From Lycocorax pyrrhopterus obiensis (taxonomy: Eukaryota; Chordata; Aves; Passeriformes; Paradisaeidae), in assembly GCA_014706295.1 (NCBI GenBank), contig JACSVZ010000022.1, positions 6,466,830 through 6,530,829 of the forward strand: a stretch of 64,000 bases of DNA, written 5' to 3'. Under the pieces are notes generated by a model. It ran no database searches. It was given only the letters and a program-made list of their open reading frames with translations, and was not told where the DNA came from. The stretch's first letter is position 1, and each line of letters starts with the position of its first letter. The position numbers and the translations under genes are program-made. This document shows, piece after piece, positions 1 through 46,987 of the stretch.

Positions 1-35344
<35,344 letters not shown>

Positions 35345-35886
35345 CCCAGCCAAGGGAGGGGACCCTACGACGTGCCAGACCCCAAACTCTGGCGGATGCT
35401 TCTCCCCATCCCGCACTGGAAGGCAGTAACAAGTGTGGGAAGGAAAACTTCTCCTTCCTGGAACAAGAGACTGAGGCTGCAGAGACCTCGCTGGAAGGAG
35501 GAGACGATGCCTGTGTGTGCTGCTGCCTGCTTTCTATCGGAACATCTACTGCTTCTTAAATAACCTACTGTAAAAATTAGCAAAATGGGAGACAGGCTGA
35601 AAGACTGGACTTTCTAATCCCCTCTGACTTCTCTCCTCTTTTGGATTGTATTTTTGCTCTGCTTGCTGCAGAGTGGGGAAGGAATGAAACCCTTAGGAAA
35701 TTCTCTTTTAAATGTCTCCTTTTTAATTTATAATTTTGTTCTCAAATCCCAGCCTTTTAATTTTTTAATTTCATGCAGCAGTCATTTGGGAAAAATGAGA
35801 TAGCCATAGGGGATACATGAAATGTTTCATTACGATTTATCTACCTTATCTGTTTCCTTTTATTTGTTTTTCCAAATGAAAAGGCC

Positions 35887-35915
35887 AACACACACACACA
35901 CACAAAAAAAAAAAA
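35887..35915. repeat. CA microsatellite followed by A run
   Basis: About eight CA units followed by 12 A, in the putative 3' UTR. Confidence 0.9.
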
Positions 35916-36297
35916 GACAAGAAAAAGAAAAAGCTGGGATTCTCTTCCCGTGTGTAGTCCCTTTAAGCATGAAAATAGATGGTGGAGATGAGAAGCTGTT
36001 CATGGATTCACTGCCTCCACACTAATGTTTCCTCCCAGTTTCTGCTCGACTTCCAGGGCTGTGCATGACCCAGTTCCATCCCTCTGGTCTGTGTCCTTTT
36101 TGCTGCCGGTGAAGCCGCTGAGGAGTTTCCCAGCCACTCGAACCTGGAGGTTAAATATTTGCACCAAACAAATTGCATTTGTCTTGCAGCCCCGGTAACT
36201 TTGTTACCGCATTTTCCAAGTGTTTGCTGGGGTGCAGTGTGTCTGACAGACAGGGTATGAAGTCGGTTTTATTGCTCATATGCTATCTCTGACTATT

Positions 36298-36415
36298 TTT
36301 TATTTATTATTTGTATTGCTGTAGAACTTAGGACCCCTAGTCACGCCAGGACCCTGCTGAACTAGGCACTGTGCAAGCAGACAGCAAAGAAAGCTCCTGC
36401 TCAAGAGTTTAAAGC
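36298..36415 (+). mobile_element. Old amniote interspersed repeat (family not assigned)
   Basis: The stretch with TATTTATTATTTGTATTGC, CCAGGACCCTGCTGAACTAG and GGCACTGTGCAAGCAGACAG matches the core of a repeat I know as abundant in turtle and crocodilian sequence. There the pattern is a TTATTTGTATTA start, TAGTCATG-like, CCAGGACCCC and GGCGCTGTACAAA. This copy is diverged and sits in the 3' UTR. I recognise it from memory and cannot name the family safely. Confidence 0.6.
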
Positions 36416-39152
36416 CTGAAGGTTCTTAAAATTTGGTTTGGGCAAGATTTCCTCACTATTTCCAGGCTCTACAAGCTTCAAAATTGTAACCCATTGGAGC
36501 TGTAGGAAAGGTGATGTACATACACAGAAACCTAATCTGACACCTGTAGAGAGAAGTGTTAGCCCAGCACAGCAACTTCGCTTCTTAAGCAAAACAGCTT
36601 TTGTTTTATTCTGCAAAAATGCCTGTGCAAGTCTCCTTCTCTGAAACAAACACCAGATGTGTTTCGCCATGGTTCTGGACCTCGTTCTGATGTCGTAGCA
36701 GCTAAGAAATTGCTTTTCTGAAAAAAGTATGTTTAAGTAGTTAATCACTAAGGTCTGCGGGGTAATCTTGGAGAAGAAAAAATAATTGAATGAACAAGGC
36801 TTTACAATAATTAGTATTTCAATTTAGCCATTTATTTATCTTGAAGGTGCGGCATATGAGGTTGCTCTGTGTGTAAATTAGATTCTGGCATGCATGGTTC
36901 TTCAAATTCAGACTTGCTAAAAGATAGACTGAAATTAAGAGTTTAAGGAAACTCCAATTTTCTTATCACCCTGTAGTTTTCCACCCTCAGGTAAATACTC
37001 GGAGGCTGCTGGGAGCTCCGTCCTGCCCATGCCAGGCACAGAGCGTGCCAGAAGTTCAAAATGCTTTGCTAATTCTGTCTGTGAATTCAAAAGGCACCTC
37101 TGCTCCATGGTCATTCTTTCTGCAATCCCTTGCCTTGACCAGGAGGGATGGAAATGAAATCTGGCAAAAGCAGCTCTCGACTCAGGCACAGCAGTGCCCA
37201 ACCAAACCTTGGTCATCCACCAGGACCTGCACCAGCCTAGGGAAGGATGCTTGGAGTTTCATTAATGCCGCTCTTGATAAGCAAAGGAGGGAGCTCACAG
37301 GATGCTCAACCACCTGGGGTTTTTCTAAGGAGCTTTGGATTCTTGGCTTTAATATCATGAAGGCCTTAACTGATCATGAACCACCTTCCCACAGGAGCCT
37401 CTGCGCTGTTTCAGGTTGGTCCTTTCTGTTGCCTGCAAAGAAGTCATGAAATCAACTTTAGTTCCAGTTGGGGCTGTAGGTGGGTGTCTGGCATCTCAGG
37501 CTGCTGCTCTGAATTGGGTTTTTCTCTTTATGCAACTGAGCAACACAATTCAGCAGAGAAAAAAACAAACATAAATAGAAGGCAAAGTAAAACTATGAGA
37601 TAAAAATGAGAGGAAAGGCATAATTCTGGTGTTTTGATTGCAGGTGGCTGGATGGAATAGAGTAGGTCAGGAGCTGGGAGCTGCTAGCAAAGAAGAGGGA
37701 AGAGGGAATTCTAATCTCAGGATGGGATTTTTCAACGACTGCCCCGGTATGAAGAAGCTACAACTCAGCAAAGTGGTTTTGAGTCTGCTGACTCCAGAAA
37801 GCCAGAGGGAACCACTCCCTGTGGATACTATGGAAATATTAATTAGTATTTAGCAGTCTGTTAATTTTACATGGAAAGTAGCACAGTGACAGGTCTCCCT
37901 CATGACTTTGGGGAGTGAAGCCAGCACCGAGGGTGACAGCTGGGATAAGGGAACAGAGAGGTAAAGAAATGCCAGTATCACTGAGGTGTGAAGTGTAGGA
38001 GGTAATTTAGGCTTAACTTAAAAGAAAGTGGATCGAAATGCCAGAGTCAAGCCCACAGGAGGGGTGTGTGCGTGAAGGGAAGGAGGTGTGGGATGAGCAG
38101 AGCAGAACAGCGCTTGCAGTGCAGCTGTTGAGGGTCTGGAGGTAGGTTTGAACGTGTTTTGTGGTATGAAAAATGTTACTAAAGGGTCAGGTACCTGCAT
38201 CAGCCAGCCCACAGCAACTCACTGTGCGCTCAGCCCTCTGCAAATGCCGAGTGATGTTGGCACAAACTGCAGGGAAAGATATTGAAGCTAAATTTTACAT
38301 TTTATAGGAGCTCAATGCAAATGTTGGTTACCACAGCCCAACTGTTAGTCACAGCTTATTATGTGGCCACTCAACCATGTGTCTGAACCTCCTAATGTCC
38401 AGCCTACAACCCATATGGAAAGATGCTCAGCAGACACTGCAGACTGTGTTGCCAAACTGTGATAAATTCCTGCAGTTACAGTGCTTTTGGGGCACTGACC
38501 CAGCTCCAGTCTGTGTTGGCTCAGGGATCTTCATGCTGTTCCTCCCTGCACAGTGCATATGTGCCAAGTGTGAATTAATGATGAAGGGAATTGTGTGGAA
38601 AAGCTCACTTTAAATCACTTTATTACCTTGAGGTTGTTTAAACCCTAGAGAACAGCCCATAGTGAAGTAGGTAATGTGTTTGAAGCAAGATTATGGACGA
38701 TGGGTTTGTTTTCACGGTGAAAGAAAGAAATTATGGGATGAGATAAAGGAGGTTTTCTCACTCCTGGAAGGATTAATAGCCAGAGTGAGCTTTTCAGCCT
38801 AAGCATCCCCTGCTGTGGATGGAAAGTGATAATGTGCAGTAAAAAAAGGTGAATTCCTCAGTGGTTGAATTTTAGGCTGGAAAAAATTTATTGGCAATAT
38901 TTGAATGGACATAACGAAGATGAACTTATTCCCATGGAGACATCCTTCAGGGGTGAGGGGGCAGTGCTTGTGACAGCACAGAGTTGGTGTAAAGTTTGGT
39001 CTGAAACACAAGCAACTAGAAAAAGGTGGTTTGGGGTCACTGTCTCATATAGAGGATAACCAGCATCTCAAATTATTAAGGGATGTAACTGCAGCAATGA
39101 ATTCCACTGGTTATCAGTAGTTTCTAACCTTTTATTCTGGAGCTGTGAACTC

Positions 39153-39182
39153 CTTTTTTTTTCCCCTGGGGAAAAAAAAAAG
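39153..39182. repeat. Near-perfect palindrome
   Basis: C, nine T, CCCC, a single T, GGGG, ten A, G: an inverted repeat with a one-base centre in the putative 3' UTR. Confidence 0.9.
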
Positions 39183-42125
39183 TCCAGTGGCCACATAGAC
39201 CCCACAGCAGTAGATTTAAGCCTGTGGATGCTGGACTGGTTTTTCCATTTACTTTCCACAGGCCCTTTAGCAGTAGTTTATGGGATTTCCCTTGGGAATG
39301 TCAAGCCAGGGATTGCTGGTCACTGCCCTTGGTGTGCTGTAGGGTCAGAGGAAGGAGAGAGGCTCCTGCAGCAGGTGGTTCAGGAGGCAGTTAAACCAGT
39401 TTCCATCTGGAGGAGAAGGAAGGGAGAAGAAATCTCCTCTGGGAGAAACCAAACATTGGAGGAGAAGGCAGATGAAATGGATCCTGATACAGGTAGGAAA
39501 TTTGCACCTTGCTCTCTCTCTCTCTCATTCTTGCACAGCTGCTCTCATCTCTCTCTGACTCTTCTGAGCTCCTGCCAAGATCATAAAAAACAGGTAATGT
39601 CACATTCTGTGCTGTGGAGATGGAGCACTCGGAGTGTGACAGAGGGAATAAATCCTGAGGGACAAAGATAAAAGAAGATTTGCTTGAGAGAGGAATCTTC
39701 AAATATGAGGTGCTTCTATCTGTCCCACTTGCAGAATTTTTAGTAACGTCGTCACAGGGCAGTGCACAGTCCTGGCATGGTCCTGGATGTGCAATGCAGT
39801 GGAAAAGTTCCCCTTGGAAAACTTCATTGTCCTGTAATAAATGTGAACAGTCCACTCCATGACGTTGGCAGCACAGTTAATTTTTGTGATCTCTCCAGCC
39901 AGTGCAAGGGGCATCTCAAGACCTTGGTGTGAAACTGCTGCACTTTCATTTGAGAATCTTTAATTTGTCTGAAATGTACAAAAGACAGTCAACCCCGTTT
40001 TTTTTTAAGGAAAATAAAGGGGGCCATGTGGCAAAGGTGGCAGCATTTAGTCAGCATAACCACTGCCACTGGGTCAAAAATTCCATATTCCTGCGGTGTG
40101 AGGGCAGAACAAAGCACTGCAGCCGCCCTCCCCAGGCAGAGGAACAGGAGGAGGTAGCTAAGTCAGAGAGACAGATGTGAGTCACGAGGATTCTGTTAAC
40201 CCTCCTGTGCTCCTGTTTATTTAGATTGCAGTCTTCTATAGCCATACATACATAATATACAATTTCAATGCAAGTGCTCTTTCTTTCCCTGTTCCCAAAA
40301 ATACCTACAGCTCTTTTTCCTCGAGGGTGAGCCAACAGCATAGCGAGCAAAGCCCAATTTCTGCCGTTTTGGCAAGGACCACTAGGAAAATCCATCATGT
40401 ATTATCTGTTCATTGACTTGGAAAAGGTATCAATCATCTCCCTCATATGCATACTTGAAGAATGTACAATTTTCTCAAACTGTCAAGCAGAATCATACAT
40501 TTTCATATACCAAGACCAAATCCTGGTGGTACAGAGTGTGATGGAAAGAAAAAAAAAAAAAAGAGACAAAAACTTGCTGACTTCCAGTGACCTCTACTCT
40601 ATAATCTTTATTTGCTGTGTTAAAATATTTTAAAAGTTTCCCTTGTGAAAAAAAAATAAACTATGCTCAGAATATCCTATAGTTTAATGTTGGACTAGCA
40701 GAATGTGAAAACCTGGCAGCTTTTCCAGTTTGTAAAAGCATGAGAGATCTAAATTAGTCTTTCCATCCTCATCCCAGTTCATGGAGCAGATTTTCCACCA
40801 CTATTCTGTTTCCAACCTGAGCCTTAAAAGACAAGCTAATGCAGCAGACTGAATGCCAGATGCTGGTGTTCCCATAGTGTTTCCTGGCAGGGGGAAAAAA
40901 AAGCCAAAACAGAATGAAAAGAGAAAAGAACAAACTAAACTGTTTTTTCTTGGAATTCGATTCAATGAGCTGTTTATGAGCAGTATAAACAAGAGCCAGT
41001 CCATGCCACTCTGGAGGTGCAGGATGAAGTTATGTTGTTGATGTCCCTTAGGGACCAGTCCTGATATTTCATGTGTAGGTACCCAGGAGTGTGGTGGTTC
41101 CTTTAGTGGAGGCATTTGTCACAGGAGGAGTGTTTCAGTGGAGATCTGCTACCCTGAAATGCCCCTCTTTGGGACACCCTGTGAGACCCCTGAAGCGTCT
41201 TGCACTGTGGAGATGGATTTCCTTGTGTGAGTACATCATCTTTCAGTGAGCGCCTCCAGGAAATGTTCTTTGTGTGAAATAATGGGAAGGAGTGTGTTTT
41301 GGGGGATGGAAGAGGAAGTGGGGCCAGCACATTACAAGCTTTCATGAATTTAGGTACTCTAAGACTCCCCAGGACAAACACTGCTCAGTTTTTCACATTG
41401 CTGACAGTCAAACCACACTTTATGTGCTGGGCTTCCATGTACCTGGAGCAGAACTGGAATCACCCCCTCACTGCCCCTCCAGCCCTTTCTTGCATTGCCA
41501 GCATTTAAACACTGTACTTCTATGCCAAAAGTTTGAGCTGCATCCTTAACACCTCCTTTAACCCATCCCGACTAACCACAGCGACAAAATTCACTCCCAC
41601 ACTGATTTAATCTCCTCGCTCCCCGCACCGACCCTGTTGGAATCAAAATGTGCCAGCATCACTTCTTGCCAGACTTGTCACCACTTCACAGCGATGCTGT
41701 GGCTGCCTCTGGAGGAGCAGTCTCCCATTCCAGCTCCCTGGATGTGTTTTTGGGCAGGGAGGAGTGCTGCATGAGAGCGAGTCTCTGCTGTTGCGATGCC
41801 GCCCCATCTCCTCCCCCCTGGCCTTTATGGATTACTGGTGAAACCCACTTGTACAGTTTGGATGTTTGATAGATAAAGCACGTATGAAAAAAAAAGGAAA
41901 AAAATATAAATACAAAACTCTCAACACTGTGCATTCAGTGTCTTTTCTTTCTAGCTTAAAAGAAGGAAGGTAAATAATGTCAAGTCAATGAATATCAGAT
42001 ATATTTTTTGACTGTACATTACAGTGAAGTGTAATCTTTTTTTTACGACTGCGAGTCCATCTTATTTATTCTTGTAAATGTTCCCAGACAATGTTTGTAA
42101 TATGGGCTGTGTTGCAAATCCATAA

Positions 42126-42131
42126 AATAAA
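42126..42131 (+). terminator. PTPRT: Probable main PTPRT poly(A) signal
   Basis: AATAAA in ATAAAATAAATCTGTG. TGTA motifs at about 42016, 42074 and 42093 could bind cleavage factor Im, and a TGTGATCTGAG...ATGTTTT region follows, so cleavage near 42145-42150 is likely. Confidence 0.6.
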
Positions 42132-42569
42132 TCTGTGATCTGAGATTAATGTTTTACTAAGAGACTCTTGTACTTGTGCCTTTTCTTTGCACTTAGAGGA
42201 GACAGGGCATTGTGAGCAGCACTGCTGGAAATGATGGGGTGATTGCATGACAAAAAATAAGACCAGCATCTTGTCACAGTGATGGGCTTTGCATCATGGT
42301 TGTCATTCAGGAGATGAAGAGCAGCAAAGAGAATTCAGCAGGCATTTCAGCCTAGCTGCAGATTTTGTGTCAGTCCTCTCGGAAAGCCTGTGGATGTGAG
42401 CTAAGTAGTTCTGAAAATTAGAGTCTTAGCAGCATGGGTTAGAGCAAAGCATATTCTTGCAACTTTTTCTCTCTAATGGGTATTACTGTGTTTTTTCCTT
42501 GGTACTCAGTGCTGAATGACAATTGCTGATAGGTGCCTGAGATTTTTCTGGTGGTTTCTATAGATGATC

Positions 42570-43168
42570 TGTGCTGGTTTAGCTGGGGTAGAGTTAATTC
42601 CTTGCCCAGTGGCTGGTTTGGGGCTGTGTCTTGGAATTGTGCTGAACACAGGGTTGATAATACAGGTGTTTTTGTTGTTACTGAAAATACAGATATTTTT
42701 GTTGTTACTAAGTTTGCACAGAGCCAAGGCCTTTCCTGCCCCTCGTGCAGCCACGCTGGGGAGGGGCTGGGGGTGTGTGGGAGGCTGGGGGAGGGGGGAC
42801 ATAGCCAGCACAGGTGACCCAAACTGACCAAAAGCAAGTCCCAGACAATGCGACATCATGCATAAAGTGGGGGAAGGAGAAGGAAAAGGGGAACATTTGG
42901 AGTGATGGTGTTTGTCTTCCCAAGTAACCAATTAGTGTGACAGGACCCTGCTATCCTGAGGACGGCTGAACACCTGCCCAGACATGGGAAGTGAGGAATG
43001 AACTCCTTGTTTCGCTCTCCTTGTTTGCACAGCTTTTGATTTCCCTGTCTTTATCCCAAAACACAAACTTTCTGGCTTTTACCCTTCCAATTCCCTCCCT
43101 GATCAGCTGGAGGGGGGTGAGTGAGTGGCCGTGTGGGGCTTGATTGTTGCTGGGGCTAAACCTTGACA
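42570..43168 (+). mobile_element. Solo LTR, avian ERVL-like
   Basis: It starts TGTGCTGGTTTAGCTGGGG and ends GGGGCTAAACCTTGACA, a common bird LTR type I know. Internal landmarks in order are AGAGTTAATTCC, TTGATAATACAGG, ACCCAAACTGACCAAAAG, a TATA-like GCATAAAG, GATGGTGTTTGTCTTCCC and CTGAACACCTGCCC. It has the TG...CA ends of an LTR. No clear target duplication remains, and a CR1 abuts its 3' end. No internal viral genes are present. The ERVL assignment is from memory. Confidence 0.85.
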
Positions 43169-43172
43169 CAGA

Positions 43173-43540
43173 GCCATAGAAATCATAGAATCATGGAACA
43201 TCCTGAGCTGGAAGGAACCCACAAGGATCGAGTCCAACCCCTGCACAGACACCCCAACAACCCCACCCTGGGCATCCCTGGCAGCGCTGTCCAAACGCTC
43301 CTGGAGCTCTGGCAGCCTTGGGGCCGTGCCCATTCCCTGGGGAGCCTGGGCAGTGCCCAGCACCCTCTGGGGGAAGAACCTTTCCTGATATCCAGCCTAA
43401 ACCTGGACAGTTTCATGCCATTTTCTTGCGTCCTGTCCCTGGTGACAAGAGTGAAGAGACTGGAGCTGCCCCTCCACTGCCCTTGTGAGGATGTTGGAAG
43501 ATGTCAGTGAGGCCCCCCCTGCATCTCCCCCTCTCTAGGC
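43173..43540 (-). mobile_element. CR1 LINE 3'-end fragment
   Basis: Antisense CR1 beginning AAATCATAGAATCATGGAAC, then GGATCGAGTCCAACCCCTGC and the GGGCAGTGCCCAGCACCC block. It is a different subfamily from the intronic copies and directly abuts the LTR. Confidence 0.95.
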
Positions 43541-43983
43541 TGACCAAACCAAGTGACACAGACATGGAAGGGATCTTGTGCAGACATTTTGTGCTGCCAA
43601 ACCCAAACAGTGGATATGGGTGTCAGTAGCGAGTGTTTTCACATGTTTCCCAGCACACACCTCCCATCTTCTGGTCTTCCACACGTGCTCATGAGCAGAC
43701 ACCCGAGGCAGTGCTTGGCCCCTTCAGTCAGTGCAAAGCAGTAGATTGTAGGAAAGGGAGCAGATGAGGCTGCCCTGCTCTGAGGACCGCTTTATTCCAA
43801 GAACAGAGGCAGGAGTGCATCGAGATTCAGAGCTAAAGTGTCAAAACAGGAGAGCCCACCCATACCACCCAGCTGTGGTAAGAACTGCTCTTTCAGGCGT
43901 TGTCCATTAGCCTCAATAAAAAAAGAATAAATTAAAAATAAGTCATCTTAACAAGAATGGCATAGCTCCTGTTTTTGTTAAAG

Positions 43984-44037
43984 GAGTTGGACTCGATGAT
44001 CCTTGTGTTTCCCTTCCAACTCAGGATTACCTATGAT
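43984..44037 (+). mobile_element. CR1 LINE 3'-tip
   Basis: Only the last ~54 bp of CR1 remain: GGAGTTGGACTCGATGATCC, then CCCTTCCAACTCAGGATTAC and CTATGATTAAAG. Confidence 0.85.
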
Positions 44038-45040
44038 TAAAGCTTAGTAGATCTACCTTGGAAGCAAAATTTACTATTCCTTCCTAAATCATTATTTTAT
44101 TTTGAAAATGCTTCATTTTAATTCTTCATTGCTATGAAGAAAAATCTGTTACTGCCCTGGGCATCAGTGTTTGGCTCAGATACGGGTGTTTCGCTTTTTT
44201 TATTGGCCTGGTGAAGCAAATTCCCCATCGTAATTGTGGTGAACATTCAGATAGAACTGTTTATTTGAAGGGTTCCTTATAATGAGGTCAGACTGTATGA
44301 AACACCCTTCAGAGTTATTGTTACGCCAGGGAGAGTGTTACAAGAAGTTGATACCAAAAAAAAAGCTCCTCTCTGCAGTGTCAGATTGAGAGGAAGTTTT
44401 ACTGAGAGTCCCAACTGTGTAACTGAGACAGTTGTGTGTTCATAGTGATTAATTACACTTCAGCTTGGCACTTTATCCAGATTTATCCAAAATATTTTGC
44501 TGACACTTGATATTAACAACAGGTTGCATTTAGGGAAGGTAAACAGCAGAGACAGCTCTGCCATATTCCAGATGGTCTTGTAAAGATCCACACTGAAGTT
44601 CCAGCACTGAGAAACAGCCCCAGATTCACCTTTCTGTCCTCTCGTCTGCCCAGCACAAGGATAACAGTGGGGTAAAGCTGCTGGGGAAGATAGATGGAAA
44701 AGCCTGAAACCAACTGGGGTTCAAAGTGTTTCACACCCTGTTCCTGTTGCCGTGACTGACGCGTGCCAAGGTGTGAATCCACAGGAATTTTATCCAGGTC
44801 AGTCGCTGCCTGCAGTCAGCAGCTGCTTTTCCATCCATCCCTAGGCAGGCAGGATCCTTGTCCTGGTCCTGCTGCAAGGTCTGTCAGCTTTGACAAACAC
44901 TCTCTGCCTGAGCCACAGATCTTTGTCTCTCAAGCTGAACCTTTAAATATCAGCTCCCACACTGAGCTGAGCATGCAGCTGTTGTTTTCCAGCAGACTCC
45001 AAAACCGGGACTTAGGCAGGCTTGGCTGTTTACCTGATGG

Positions 45041-45335
45041 TTAGAATCATAACATTGTTTAGATTGGAAAAGGCCTTTAAGACCCTCAAGTCCAACCATT
45101 CTCCCAGCACTGCTAAGGCCACCACTAAACCGTGTCCCCAGGTGCCACATCTATGCATCTTTTAAATCCCTCCAGGGATGGTGACTCCACCACTGCCCTG
45201 GGCAGCCTGCTCGAGGATTTGACAACCCTTTCTCTGAAGCAATTTTTCCTAATTTCCAATCTAAACCTCCCCTGGCACAACCTTGGGGCCATTTCCTCTT
45301 GTCCTATCACTCATTATGCGGGAGAAGAGACCTAG
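45041..45335 (-). mobile_element. CR1 LINE 3'-end fragment
   Basis: Antisense CR1: TTAGAATCATAACATTGTTT, the CACTGCTAAGGCCACCACTA block and GACTCCACCACTGCCCTGGG. Confidence 0.95.
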
Positions 45336-45946
45336 TTGTCCAGCTCTAGAGAAGGAACACAAAAAACGACCTTGATGGTGGGAAAAATGTCTCTCCAGAG
45401 GGTGAGTCTGTCTTGGATAAAGCAGCCTGAGGCACGTGGGTTGGATTGCTCCTTGAATGGGCCTGTTTTGCTGAGTTAGCTCAGGGACAAACACTGACTT
45501 TTGCAACTAATTTTCAGATGGCTACAGTGAGATGTGAGGTGTTCCCTCATCAACAGATACCTGCAAGAAAATGACCCATGTCAGAAATGAAATAGCATAA
45601 AGACAGAAGCAACAGATTTCATGCTTCTTGTTTGTGCTTGAAAATTCTTCCAAGCCATCTATCTTGGCCATTTCAGGTTTTCTTCTTCTTTTGTTGACTC
45701 CCACATTTGAAATACAATTGAAAAATCTCTCTTTTAAAATTCTACTCTGTGTTAACTTTACTTCCGTACGCTGAGGTAGAGCTTTAATTTGCAGAGGCTG
45801 AACCAAACGAAAAGACTTCGAGTCTTTCTCACAATGACCTTGTTTCCTTGTGAGTTATTTCCGTGTCTGTTTGGGAGTGTGTCATATTTCTCAGTAAGAC
45901 GTTCATTTTATAAATGGCTTGTAAAGGATTATCCATAAAGTGCTTT

Positions 45947-45988
45947 TATATATATATATATATATATTTATACATATATATATATATA
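45947..45988. repeat. TA dinucleotide repeat
   Basis: Two TA runs separated by TTTATACA. It is self-complementary and could extrude or pair. Confidence 0.95.
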
Positions 45989-46895
45989 GTGAATCAGTAG
46001 CTCCAGGGCTTTTATGTTACAGGTCAATGGGGTTACTTAAAAGTCTGTAACATTTACTGATGTGTTTATAAACACCGATAATGTACTCTTTACGCCAAAA
46101 CCAATATAATATTTAGCACTCCTTTATTAGTACATTGTGAATGATAGACTGTTAAGATAAACTATAACCTGATGGAATTTTCAGCAGCGTGGTGAAATAG
46201 CTTTTTTATTGCATATATAAATGTTTCCCTCTAAAACAACTGTGAGAGACAGCCTGGCTTGCATAGAAAAATCAGTGAAACATGCAGAACGTGATTCTGG
46301 AGATGGGTAAACCCAGAAGTTTCCAGCAATCATCTTCTTAGCAGGATGAATGTGAGCCTTGGTCCATGTAGGATCAAGAGACTGAAGAGCTTGTATTAAA
46401 TATCCTTTTATTTGAAATTTCCAGAGGGGATCCTGGCAGCATCCTTTCACTTGTGTATCATGACTGAGTGTGCTGAGAAGGTGGGAGAAGCCCACAGTTA
46501 TTTCCTGAGTCTGTTACATTGGGAGCACTGAGTTCAGCTCCCAGATCCACCATGGATTTACCAGTGGTTGTTGAGAAAGTTGTGTTGCTGGTACATGAAA
46601 TGATGAGTTTACAATGTCCTTTCCTGGCCCAGTGCCTGAGCATGGCATGTCACAACTGCCAGGTGATACCTGCATGGATTTTTCTTCCAAGTAATGCGCT
46701 GAATTTGAACTTGGCTCAGACTTTTTCCATCCACAGCATCCTTGTAGGACTTCTAGTCCCCCAGCTGAGCATGCCAAGAGCACAGGCAGCAAGAATCTCC
46801 ATTCAGGATCTTGGACCAGGAAAGTAGGGAAGCAATTGTGTGACTCTGTGTGTGTGTGACTCTGTGTGTGTGTGTGCACTCCCCTCTGTCTTCTG

Positions 46896-46987
46896 AGCAA
46901 CCTGGCCTAGTGGACCCCACCTGTTTCAGGGTTGGGGTTAGGTGACCTTCAGAGGTCACTTCCAACCCAAACTATTCTATGATTCTG
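46896..46987 (+). mobile_element. CR1 LINE 3'-end fragment
   Basis: Sense CR1 tail: GAGCAACCTGGCCTAGTGGA, GGTCACTTCCAACCCAAAC and a terminal ATTCTATGATTCTGT. Confidence 0.92.

Larger units (their letters stand above)
35345..42150 (+). other. PTPRT: Putative PTPRT 3' UTR, about 6.8 kb
   Basis: From the stop to about 42150 I find no CR1 or LTR, unlike the introns and the DNA beyond. AATAAA motifs occur at 39647-39652, 39836-39841, 40655-40660 and 42126-42131. The last has the best context: several TGTA motifs upstream and a T/GT-rich stretch downstream. Mammalian PTPRT mRNAs also have a multi-kilobase 3' UTR (from memory). It contains a CA/A-rich tract (35887-35915), an old repeat (36298-36415), a palindrome (39153-39182) and a CT-rich tract near 39515. 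The end point is inference. Confidence 0.6.

Noticed and set aside
36298..36415. Conserved-looking 3' UTR block first considered as a structured RNA or microRNA
   Set aside because: No stable long hairpin is evident, and the sequence matches an old interspersed repeat better.
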